DNA of 52,383 bases from Fibrobacter intestinalis (GTDB lineage: Bacteria > Fibrobacterota > Fibrobacteria > Fibrobacterales > Fibrobacteraceae), in assembly GCF_900167415.1 (NCBI RefSeq), contig NZ_FUWU01000021.1, positions 1 through 52,383 of the forward strand, written 5' to 3'. Under the pieces are notes generated by a model that did not search any database, was not told where the DNA came from, and was given only the letters and a program-made list of their open reading frames with translations. A program made the translations under genes and the position numbers. Numbering within the stretch: position 1 is the first letter of the stretch; every line of letters starts with the position of its first letter. Shown here in pieces: positions 9,485-15,956 of the stretch.

Positions 9485-9629
9485 CTGAAACTACCACTTT
9501 CAAGGATTTTACACAAGAATCAAATGAATCTTCGCTCGCCATTTAGGGCGTGGGTCGTTTGTGCTTATTGTGTAAAAGGGTGTGGTAGCCCTCAGGATAG
9601 GTAAGCACATTCGACACCACGCCTTTTTT
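9485..9629 (+). ncRNA. Structured leader RNA / attenuator, copy 2
   Basis: This has the same architecture as the copy at 6551, with changes that keep pairing. Outer stem: CTACCAC (9491-9497) with GTGGTAG (9582-9588). Second stem: TTTTACACAA (9507-9516) with TTGTGTAAAA (9568-9577), 10 pairs with almost no sequence identity to copy 1. Third stem: CAAATGA (9521-9527) with TCGTTTG (9555-9561). The apical stem CTCGCC/GGCGTGG is weaker than in copy 1 and needs a bulge. The alternative terminator pairs GGCGTGG (9547-9553) and TGTGCTTA (9560-9567) with TAAGCACA (9602-9609) and CCACGCC (9617-9623), then T6. The extra TG in one arm is matched by CA in the other. The EndoU toxin gene begins ~236 bases downstream. 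Confidence 0.7.
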
Positions 9630-9865
9630 GTGTTTTCCCTACTTTAAAAATGGAAAGCGAAAACTTTTTCAGGAGATTTGCAAATAAGGCCGCTAAATAA
9701 GAATGGAACCTCAATCGGTCGCAGACCAAAGGAGTCCAGTATAAGACCATAGAGCGAATGACATCTAGTTCCAATCTGTTGTCGGGCGAACCGTCCGGCA
9801 GGTTAAGGATTGTTATCAAAAAATAATCCAAACATTTTTCAGCCGCGAGGCAAGGGAAAAATATT
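9630..9865. other. Gap between structured RNA and toxin gene
   Basis: No convincing coding region is seen. Short frames here are broken and may be worn-down coding DNA. The toxin gene that follows has only a weak ribosome site (AAGGGAAAAAT before the ATG). Confidence 0.4.
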
Positions 9866-10516
9866 ATGGGCCTAAAAGCCGCAACGCAACCAGGGGTTGC
9901 TTACAAACCGCCAGAACTTCCCAAGGAGCATCAACATTTGCTGCATGAACTCCCCCAGAAGTATATCCAAACAGAGCTTCTTCCCGAAGAAGGAAATGTT
10001 CCGCAGAAACGCCCGGAACTTTCCCGGACGGAGGAACCGAGCAATCCTCCCAAACGTTACCTCAAAGGCGATTTGGAAAGCCTAGAACAAACAGAACGCT
10101 TTGAAGCGAATCTGATAAAACATATATTTAATGGCGAAGTCAAGTCCGCTTCGGCGGGCAAAGGGAAAAGGCGGCTGGAAGCGACGGGTTACCACACCGA
10201 GGTAATCCAGAATGCCGAAGGCCAAATTATTCCAGGAACCAAGTCGGCTCCGGATGGCAAAGGAGTATATGAAGGAAAGGTTACCGTCAAGGGTGTTCGC
10301 AAACGTACCATGGGTGGAATGTCAACATTTTTCCCTGCGCACTGGTCGCCACAACATATCGTGAATGCGATAAACCAGGCGTATGAAAACAAGAGGGCTG
10401 TTGATCCTACAGGAAACATATTCGTAGGAAACTCCAGCGAAGGAGTGCAAATTAGAATGCGTATAAATCCGAATGGAAAAATGGCAAGTGTATACCCAGT
10501 TAAGGAGAAAATCTAA
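9866..10516 (+). CDS. EndoU-family nuclease toxin (orphan polymorphic toxin)
   Basis: The 216-residue protein ends in a bacterial EndoU nuclease domain (residues ~80-216). H86 in the HIFNGE motif and H110 in TGYHTE fit the family's two active-site histidines. The STFFPAHWSPQHI block (153-165) and a late tyrosine (Y210) are also characteristic. EndoU toxins cleave RNA and usually sit at the C-terminus of large secreted proteins. Here there is only a short proline-rich N-terminal part, with no signal peptide and no Rhs or CDI carrier, so this is an orphan module or the end of a lost carrier. The stop overlaps the next start (TAATG), a usual arrangement with an immunity gene. Residues from KVTVKG onward were duplicated downstream. 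Confidence 0.8.
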   Translation: MGLKAATQPGVAYKPPELPKEHQHLLHELPQKYIQTELLPEEGNVPQKRPELSRTEEPSNPPKRYLKGDLESLEQTERFEANLIKHIFNGEVKSASAGKGKRRLEATGYHTEVIQNAEGQIIPGTKSAPDGKGVYEGKVTVKGVRKRTMGGMSTFFPAHWSPQHIVNAINQAYENKRAVDPTGNIFVGNSSEGVQIRMRINPNGKMASVYPVKEKI

Positions 10517-10881
10517 TGAATTACAATTATGAACTTAAATGTATTGAATTGGAAAATAAAAGTAAATTTTATTACTTTGCCTTTGAGGAAAAAACAGGAC
10601 TTCTCACGAATTTCTTTTCGGGCGAAGTCATCAATTTTTGTAGCACAATCAAGGACCAAATTGAACAAGTTCTTTCCAAAAAGAAAAAGCATGTCGAGTG
10701 TTCCGGCAACGAATGCTACTGGAACATCGGTCCCCAGGAAACCCTTATCGTCGATAATTTCGCCAATGAGGGCGACCCTTCGGAAATCACGGTTGACACG
10801 CAGGAGCTTCGCCGTTTGATTGACGAATGGATTGCCGCCCGCGACAAGTTCAAGGAACAGAAAGCCCGGGGCGAAATCTAG
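10516..10881 (+). CDS. Candidate immunity protein for the EndoU toxin, copy 1
   Basis: This is a 121-residue acidic cytoplasmic protein that starts within the toxin stop codon (TAATG) with AAGGAG upstream. Position and size are those of an immunity protein that binds and blocks the preceding nuclease. The C-terminal ~60 residues, including VECSGNECYWNIG and the RRLIDEWIAARDKF helix, are nearly identical to the copy at 11298, while the first ~50 residues differ much more. I do not recognise the Pfam family. The immunity role is inferred from gene order. Confidence 0.7.
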   Translation: MNYNYELKCIELENKSKFYYFAFEEKTGLLTNFFSGEVINFCSTIKDQIEQVLSKKKKHVECSGNECYWNIGPQETLIVDNFANEGDPSEITVDTQELRRLIDEWIAARDKFKEQKARGEI

Positions 10882-10956
10882 GCGGATTCTGCATCACATT
10901 GCAAATTGCGGCATCACATTCAGATTCCGCGGTTTATGTTTTTCTATTGAGGAATG

Positions 10957-11298
10957 ATGAACGAAGAATATTCAAGTCCATTTGGAGTTTTGCACAAAGG
11001 CAAAGATTTTGACGAAAGAGAAATTCCTGCGCGGATTCAATCTTTTTCCTTGTCGTCAAAAGTTACTGTCAAGGGTGTTCGCAAACGTACCATGGGCGGA
11101 ATGTCAACATTTTTCCCTGCGCACTGGTCGCCGCAACATATCGTGAATGCGATAAACCAGGCGTATGAGGGCAAAAGCGAGATAAACCCTTCTGGTAAAG
11201 TATTTTACGGATATTCTAAAGAAGGTGTGAAAATAAAAATGCGAATTAATTCAAACGGGAAAATTTCAAGTGCGTTTCCGATTATGGAGGAAAACTAA
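10957..11298 (+). CDS. Chimeric DUF4417-start / EndoU-end gene, probably inactive
   Basis: The first ~33 residues (MNEEYSSPF...EIPARIQSFSLS) match the start of the DUF4417 gene at 11739. Everything after SSK matches the EndoU toxin from KVTVKG on. The fusion is the junction of a tandem duplication. Both predicted catalytic histidines of EndoU (H86 and H110 in the parent) are absent, so the ~113-residue product should lack nuclease activity. Its last ~40 residues differ from the parent toxin (GKVFYGYSKEGVKI and so on), matching a different specificity. The start at 10957 is used because it corresponds to the start of the intact homologue; an ATG one codon earlier is possible. It overlaps its own immunity gene by one base (TAATG). 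Confidence 0.7.
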   Translation: MNEEYSSPFGVLHKGKDFDEREIPARIQSFSLSSKVTVKGVRKRTMGGMSTFFPAHWSPQHIVNAINQAYEGKSEINPSGKVFYGYSKEGVKIKMRINSNGKISSAFPIMEEN

Positions 11299-11663
11299 TG
11301 AATTATAGTTACACAGTTAAGTACCTTGAATTTGAAGGGAAGAAAGATTTTCTGTATTTCTCGTTTGAAGAAGAAACGGGAATCCTTACGAACTTCTTTA
11401 CTGGAGAAGTTGTCAATTTTTACAAAACAATCAAGGATCAAATCGAGCAAGTCCTTTCCAAGAAGAAAAGACATGTTGAATGTTCCGGTAACGAATGCTA
11501 CTGGAACATCGGGTCCAAGGAAACCCTAATCGTCGACAACTTCGCGAACGAGGGCGAACCGTCGGAAATCACGGTCAATACGCAGGAGCTTCGCCGTTTG
11601 ATTGACGAATGGATTGCCGCCCGCGACAAGTTCCGGGAACAGAAAGCCCGGGGCGAAATCTAG
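11298..11663 (+). CDS. Candidate EndoU immunity protein, copy 2
   Basis: This 121-residue paralogue of the protein at 10516 keeps the full length and the one-base overlap with the chimeric toxin gene, with GGAGG ahead of the ATG. The C-terminal half is almost unchanged, whereas the N-terminal ~50 residues carry most of the differences (for example KYLEFEGKKDFLYFSF against the first copy). Because the partner toxin has lost its active-site part, this copy may act as spare immunity against related toxins from other strains. That role is inferred. Confidence 0.7.
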   Translation: MNYSYTVKYLEFEGKKDFLYFSFEEETGILTNFFTGEVVNFYKTIKDQIEQVLSKKKRHVECSGNECYWNIGSKETLIVDNFANEGEPSEITVNTQELRRLIDEWIAARDKFREQKARGEI

Positions 11664-11738
11664 GATGTTTCCGAGTCACATTGCAAATTGCGGTTCTCAT
11701 TCAAGTGCCGCAGCTTATGCGTTTCTCATTGAGGAAAG

Positions 11739-12359
11739 ATGAACGAAAAATATTCAAGTCCATTTGAAATTCTGTACAGGGGCAAGGGTTTTAATGAAAG
11801 AGAAATTCCCAAGCGGGTACAATCTTTTTCCATGTCCTTGAATTATCCGAATTACGGTGCGTGGCTCCACTACTACGAAAAAGAGGAACTCAGCAAGGCT
11901 TATACGGAAGGACTCTCGCCTTACATCCATCACATCAAAAAGTTCTCGGGTTCCCTCACTCTCGACAGAAGCATCGGTTGGTGTGATCCGTTGGATGTTC
12001 AAAAAGATGCCGACAAGTTGAACAAACACAGCCGAGAAGTGTTTGCCGCAAACGGAATCCCATATATAATCAATGTGCGCTTCGGCGATGAAAAATCCTA
12101 TCCGTTCTGTTTTCACGATATTCCCGAAAATTCAACGCTGTTTATCGGGAATCACGGGACGCAGCGCCATGCCGATTACAAAACAGTCCAATTCGCAGGA
12201 ACGATGGAATTGATAAAAAGAAAAAGCCCGCATACCTTGCTTGTTTACGGAGCTGTGGATAAAAGAATCTGGAACGAATGTGAGAAGCGGGGCGTTTCCC
12301 TTGTCCGTTATCCCAGCCAATGCGAGCTGGCACATAAATCTCAACAGCGGGCATTATAA
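11739..12359 (+). CDS. DUF4417 family protein
   Basis: This 206-residue protein fits the DUF4417 family: an aromatic-rich GAWLHYYEKEE start, a middle part with GSLTLDRSIGW, the INVRFGDEKSYPFCF motif and the ENSTLFIGNHG motif, then LLVYGAVDKRIW near the end. The family is found in mobile and phage-like DNA and has no settled function. Its first ~35 codons were copied into the chimeric gene upstream. The C-terminus runs out in a short out-of-character tail (AHKSQQRAL), and a toxin-like remnant continues in another frame from the same spot, so the end was probably altered by recombination or a frameshift. Confidence 0.7.
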   Translation: MNEKYSSPFEILYRGKGFNEREIPKRVQSFSMSLNYPNYGAWLHYYEKEELSKAYTEGLSPYIHHIKKFSGSLTLDRSIGWCDPLDVQKDADKLNKHSREVFAANGIPYIINVRFGDEKSYPFCFHDIPENSTLFIGNHGTQRHADYKTVQFAGTMELIKRKSPHTLLVYGAVDKRIWNECEKRGVSLVRYPSQCELAHKSQQRAL

Positions 12360-12590
12360 ACCTAATGAGAACAGGCCTTTAGCCGCAAATCCAAATGGAA
12401 AAAATAAAATGTCGTTAAAACATTGCTACGGTGAAATTTTAGATGCAGAAAGTATCTTGAAACCAATCCCCAAAGATGTTAATTCTCTCTTCCGGTTGGT
12501 GGTGCAGCAGTTTTATCGTAATCGAAGAAAATGGTGAACAGCCTATTCCAAGCGATGAGTTCTTTCAATTCCAACTCCCGGGGGATTAGA
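12315..12590 (+). pseudogene. Remnant of a toxin end and an immunity gene
   Basis: In the +1 frame relative to the DUF4417 gene, bases ~12327-12405 encode HINLNSGHYKPNENRPL and PNGKNK, a pattern like the SGHY(R/K)P stretch common near the end of polymorphic toxins. It lacks a start and is joined to foreign sequence. From the ATG at 12409 a frame reads MSLKHCYGEILDAESILKP, then appears to shift near 12490. The adjacent frame continues SFIVIEENGEQPIPSDEFF to a stop near 12590. Together this looks like a worn-out toxin tail plus its frameshifted immunity gene. The call rests on composition and motifs only. Confidence 0.45.
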
Positions 12591-12652
12591 ATGCATCTCA
12601 ATCAATGCATTCTTTTGGAAAACCCTGAAACGAATAACTATTTTTTTGAACG

Positions 12653-13648
12653 ATGAAACACATCGGATTAAAAATTGTCGCCTGTATTTTTGGAATTGCC
12701 CTGTGGTTCTACGTGGTTTCCGCGCGAACGACGACCATCGACATACAGGTTCCCCTGATATTTTCCCGGCTTCCGGAAAATCTGGCGATTGCTTCTAGAC
12801 CCGCCCAGCAAATCACCATTTCCGTGAGCGGAAAAACCATCGATTTAATCCGGTTGAAAAGCGCACACGAAAACGCCGCCCGTATCGTTGTCGATTTGCA
12901 CGATGCGGAACTCGGGTTAGAACGCGTCATCCTTTCGGAAGACAATTTTTTTGCCCCGGATTTTCCGCATGTCAAATTCGAAACCGCAAACCAGATTGCC
13001 GCACTGGAACTAGAAATCGACACGCGCATATCCCGAACCATTCCGGTTCACCTCAAAGGCTCGTTCAGTCCCAAAGAAGGCTACACCATTATCGGAACGC
13101 CCACGCCAGAGCCCGACACCATCACCATCTCGGGAGCCCGCGAAGCTCTGACTCGACTTTTTGAAATCCAGACGGAAGAAATCATCCAGTCCAATCTGGA
13201 TTCCAACGCCGAATTTTCCGTGCCCTTGGACTTTTCCAAATTTCCGCCTTACGTTCTCCCCAGCGACAGCATCGCCCGCATTCCGGTTTCCATTCAGCAA
13301 CTGGACAGGAAGTCTTTTAATAACATTCCCGTCCGGCTTATCGGCCAATACGACCACTCGCTTTACGAACTCCAACCCGCCAACGCCACCGTGGAAGTTT
13401 CCGGAGGCGTCGGCATTCTTTCCCAAATGGAAAAAAAAGACATTCTGCTGCTTATCGAATTTAACCGGTTTGCCATCGAAGATACCGACAGCCTGACGCC
13501 GACCGTCCGAATCGACAAAGAAATCAAAAGTTTCCAGATGCATCCCGAAAAATTCTATCTCAAAAAGAAAAACGTTTCTGCGGCACCAATTGAAACAACT
13601 GCACTCGGCGATTCCTCTGCGCACAAAAATGGAGAAAACAGAAAATGA
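12653..13648 (+). CDS. ybbR: YbbR/CdaR-like membrane-anchored protein
   Basis: This 331-residue protein has an N-terminal membrane helix (residues ~6-23) and then beta-rich YbbR-type repeats of about 80 residues across the outside part. YbbR/CdaR proteins are single-pass proteins that in Gram-positives regulate the cyclic-di-AMP synthase CdaA. No cyclase gene is next door here. Its stop overlaps the tsaD start (ATGA), so the two are translated together. No strong ribosome site is seen before the ATG. The repeat boundaries are judged by eye. The biological role in this organism is not known. Confidence 0.75.
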   Translation: MKHIGLKIVACIFGIALWFYVVSARTTTIDIQVPLIFSRLPENLAIASRPAQQITISVSGKTIDLIRLKSAHENAARIVVDLHDAELGLERVILSEDNFFAPDFPHVKFETANQIAALELEIDTRISRTIPVHLKGSFSPKEGYTIIGTPTPEPDTITISGAREALTRLFEIQTEEIIQSNLDSNAEFSVPLDFSKFPPYVLPSDSIARIPVSIQQLDRKSFNNIPVRLIGQYDHSLYELQPANATVEVSGGVGILSQMEKKDILLLIEFNRFAIEDTDSLTPTVRIDKEIKSFQMHPEKFYLKKKNVSAAPIETTALGDSSAHKNGENRK

Positions 13649-14655
13649 TTTGGCTAGGCATCGAATCCAGCTGTGACGAAACAGCCTGTGCGATTTTGCG
13701 CGACGATCCGCTAGAAATCCTTTCCAACCCGCTTTACAGCCAGATTCAAGAACACGCCCTTTACGGAGGAGTCGTTCCTGAAGTCGCCGCCCGCGCCCAT
13801 CTCGAAAAAATCACCGTCATTTGTCAAGAAGCCATTTCCCAAGCCAAAATTTCCCTTTCGGATATCGACGCCATCGCCTTTACACGCGGACCCGGACTGA
13901 TGGGACCGCTTCTGGTCGGAGCGAGTTTTGCTCGGGGATTGTCTAGGGATTTGAAAATTCCCGCTTACGGAATCAACCATCTGGAAGGACATCTGTCTGC
14001 GGCATGGCTTACCGAACCGGATTTGAAACCGCCCTACCTGACTCTGACCGTTTCCGGCGGGCACACGGAATTGGTTTTGGAAGAACCCGGATTCCAATAC
14101 ACCCTGCTTGGAAGAACAAGGGATGACGCCGCAGGAGAAGCGTTTGATAAAAGCGGAATCCTCATCGGATTGCAATATCCAGCGGGAGCCGCCATCGGAA
14201 AACTGGCCGTGGGAAAAAATCGAAAGTTCCACATTTTCCCGCGCGCCTTGAAGAACGAAGACAATGGAGAGTTTTCGTTCAGCGGATTGAAAACCGCCGT
14301 TCGGCGTTATGTCGAATCTCACTCGCCCGAATTTATACAAAATAATCTGGGCGATATCGCCGCTTCCATAGAAGACGCCATTGTCGATATTCTCGTTTCC
14401 AAAACCATCTGGGCACTCAAAAAAACCGGAATGAAAACCCTGATTGTAGGCGGCGGAGTTTCTGCCAACGGCCTTTTACGAGAACGCTTGAAAAGATATT
14501 GCGAAAATCACCGCATCCGTTTAGCATTCCCCACACTGTACAACAGCACGGACAACGGAGCGATGATCGCCGCCGCCGCCATTCGCCGGGCCCGAGCCGG
14601 AATGCTTTCCGAAACCTCCACCGAAGTCAAACCTTGGCTTCCACTCGCCTTATGA
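13645..14655 (+). CDS. tsaD: tRNA N6-threonylcarbamoyladenosine transferase TsaD
   Basis: TsaD transfers the threonylcarbamoyl group to A37 of ANN-decoding tRNAs, working in the cytoplasm with TsaB, TsaE and the TsaC product. The protein is 336 residues, the usual length. It starts with GIESSCDET, carries the metal-binding pair H112 and H116 in NHLEGH, the SGGHTEL nucleotide motif and the late VGGGVSANG and STDNGAMIA motifs. The gene overlaps ybbR by 4 bases at its start and a secreted-protein gene by 4 bases at its end (ATGA), so all three form one unit. No odd residues were noticed. Confidence 0.97.
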   Translation: MIWLGIESSCDETACAILRDDPLEILSNPLYSQIQEHALYGGVVPEVAARAHLEKITVICQEAISQAKISLSDIDAIAFTRGPGLMGPLLVGASFARGLSRDLKIPAYGINHLEGHLSAAWLTEPDLKPPYLTLTVSGGHTELVLEEPGFQYTLLGRTRDDAAGEAFDKSGILIGLQYPAGAAIGKLAVGKNRKFHIFPRALKNEDNGEFSFSGLKTAVRRYVESHSPEFIQNNLGDIAASIEDAIVDILVSKTIWALKKTGMKTLIVGGGVSANGLLRERLKRYCENHRIRLAFPTLYNSTDNGAMIAAAAIRRARAGMLSETSTEVKPWLPLAL

Positions 14656-15047
14656 AAAAAGCAGTCCTCCTTTTCGCCTTATTCCTGATTCTTTCTACGG
14701 CTTTTGCTGCGGAAAATCCTCTCGTTTTCAAACCGCAAAGAGCGGCACAAATTTCCAACATCGATTCCACAAACTCGCATTCCATCCAATTTGATGTCAG
14801 CATTTTTGGCGAAGGCGCCGTCGGCTCCATGTACATTCTTTGGGACGATATCGATCTTTCTGCCGAAGTCAAGGAATTGCTCACAAAGCATGAATTTCGG
14901 AACAACGAATATTATATGCAAAATATCGACCGCGAGCAATTTGAGCAAGAACGGATGCTGCAACTTTTTGAAGATAAAAAACGCGAATACTTCCGTATTT
15001 TCCCCAGCGAAATTCAAAAAGCCAAAGAAGACGAAGAGAACGAATAA
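14652..15047 (+). CDS. Small secreted protein, function unknown
   Basis: The ATG at 14652 overlaps the tsaD stop (ATGA) and gives a clean signal peptide (MKKAVLLFALFLILSTAFA), which the longer upstream frame would hide, so this start is preferred. The product has 131 residues. After cleavage it holds a short beta-rich part and a highly charged helical C-terminus rich in Glu, Lys and Arg. I do not recognise the family. Its place behind tsaD probably reflects co-transcription, not a shared function. Confidence 0.7.
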   Translation: MKKAVLLFALFLILSTAFAAENPLVFKPQRAAQISNIDSTNSHSIQFDVSIFGEGAVGSMYILWDDIDLSAEVKELLTKHEFRNNEYYMQNIDREQFEQERMLQLFEDKKREYFRIFPSEIQKAKEDEENE

Positions 15048-15260
15048 CCTAGCGGATTCTCTGAAAATGGCTTTGGTGAAGAAGTTGGGAGTTGGGGGTT
15101 TGAAGTAGGGAGTGAATAATATTTCGTTGCGAGGAAGGAACTGAATTCCGTTATTGCGAGGAGCGGTCGATCGCAATAACGCGAATGCGGACGTTCAGGG
15201 TGACAATGTAGAGCAATGCGTCGCCACCGATTTTTGAAAATGAATTTTTAGAAATCGCCG
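15048..15260. repeat. Intergenic DNA with dispersed repeats
   Basis: This gap between convergent genes carries an AGTTGGG-type heptamer tract (about 15081-15113) and a stretch with GTTATTGCGAGGAGCGGTCG, then GCAATAACGC, which can fold on itself. No gene is seen. No clean intrinsic terminator with a T-run was found. Confidence 0.5.
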
Positions 15261-15950
15261 TTAAAGAATATCGCGATTTTGCAGAATCCCATGGCTCAAT
15301 GTCAGTCTCCGGAACGGACTGTTCATATAAAAATCCGGATTGTGCGTAGCCATCAGAACCGTCGTTCCGCGAGCGTTGATTTCTTTAAAAATTTTAAAAA
15401 CCTCGTTCGCATTTTCCGGATCCAGATTTCCCGTCGGTTCATCCGCCAAAATCAAATACGGATTGTGCACCATAGCTCGGGCAATGGCGACCCGCTGCTG
15501 TTCGCCACCGGACAACGTATAAGGCATCGCTAAACGCTTTTGACTAATTCCCACAAGAGCTAGCGCGTCAAAAACTTTAGCGTTCAAAAGTTTCGTCGGC
15601 GTTCCCGTAATGCGAAGCGCCAGCGCCACATTTTCAAAAACATTGCGATCCGGAAGCAGTTTAAAATCCTGAAAAATAATCCCCATGTGACGCCGCAATT
15701 CCTGAACCTGATTTTCCGAAGCCGTTTTGGAATCGAATACCAGCTCCTTTGTAAATTGCAGCATTACCTCGCCGCCGTGAAAATCATCGGGACGCTCGTC
15801 CATATAAATCAATTTCAATAAAGTCGATTTTCCCGCTCCGCTATGCCCCGTCAAAAAAACGAATTCACCCTGATGAATGCGAAACGTCACATCGGAAAGA
15901 GCTTTCCAATTGTCTTCATAGGTTTTGGTGACGTGCAAAAATCGAATCAT
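15261..15950 (-). CDS. ftsE: Cell-division ABC ATPase FtsE
   Basis: FtsE is the ATPase that with the membrane protein FtsX controls cell-wall hydrolases at the division site. The 229-residue protein has the Walker A GHSGAGKST (35-43), the Q-loop FQDFKLLPDRNV, the signature LSGGEQQR, Walker B LILADEPTGNLD and the switch histidine in ATHN. FQDFKLLPDR is a good match to FtsE rather than to LolD-like ATPases. It starts 6 bases after the surA stop, with AAGGAA inside that gene's end, so it is last in a chaperone operon. No ftsX is adjacent on either side. Confidence 0.88.
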   Translation of the reverse strand: MIRFLHVTKTYEDNWKALSDVTFRIHQGEFVFLTGHSGAGKSTLLKLIYMDERPDDFHGGEVMLQFTKELVFDSKTASENQVQELRRHMGIIFQDFKLLPDRNVFENVALALRITGTPTKLLNAKVFDALALVGISQKRLAMPYTLSGGEQQRVAIARAMVHNPYLILADEPTGNLDPENANEVFKIFKEINARGTTVLMATHNPDFYMNSPFRRLTLSHGILQNRDIL

Positions 15951-15956
15951 CGAAAA

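Larger units (their letters stand above)
10282..11840 (+). repeat. ~783-bp tandem duplication of toxin end, immunity gene and DUF4417 start
   Basis: The segment from the KVTVKG codons of the EndoU gene through the immunity gene, the spacer and the first ~35 codons of the DUF4417-type gene occurs twice in tandem (about 10282-11060 and 11065-11840). The offset is 782 bp between immunity starts and ~782-785 bp between the MNE(E/K)YSSPF starts. The spacers are also alike (GTCACATTGCAAATTGCGG type). The junction near 11060 fuses a DUF4417 start to an EndoU end. This is read directly from the two copies. Confidence 0.85.

Noticed and set aside
6551-9629. Integron attC sites as an explanation for the paired hairpins
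   Set aside because: No RYYYAAC/GTTRRRY core pair stands at the ends, no integrase is in the window, and the T6 tail after the CCACGCC arm favours an RNA terminator.
10827-11012. Small frame between immunity copy 1 and the chimeric gene
   Set aside because: It overlaps both genes, and the matching frame is not kept in the duplicate spacer.
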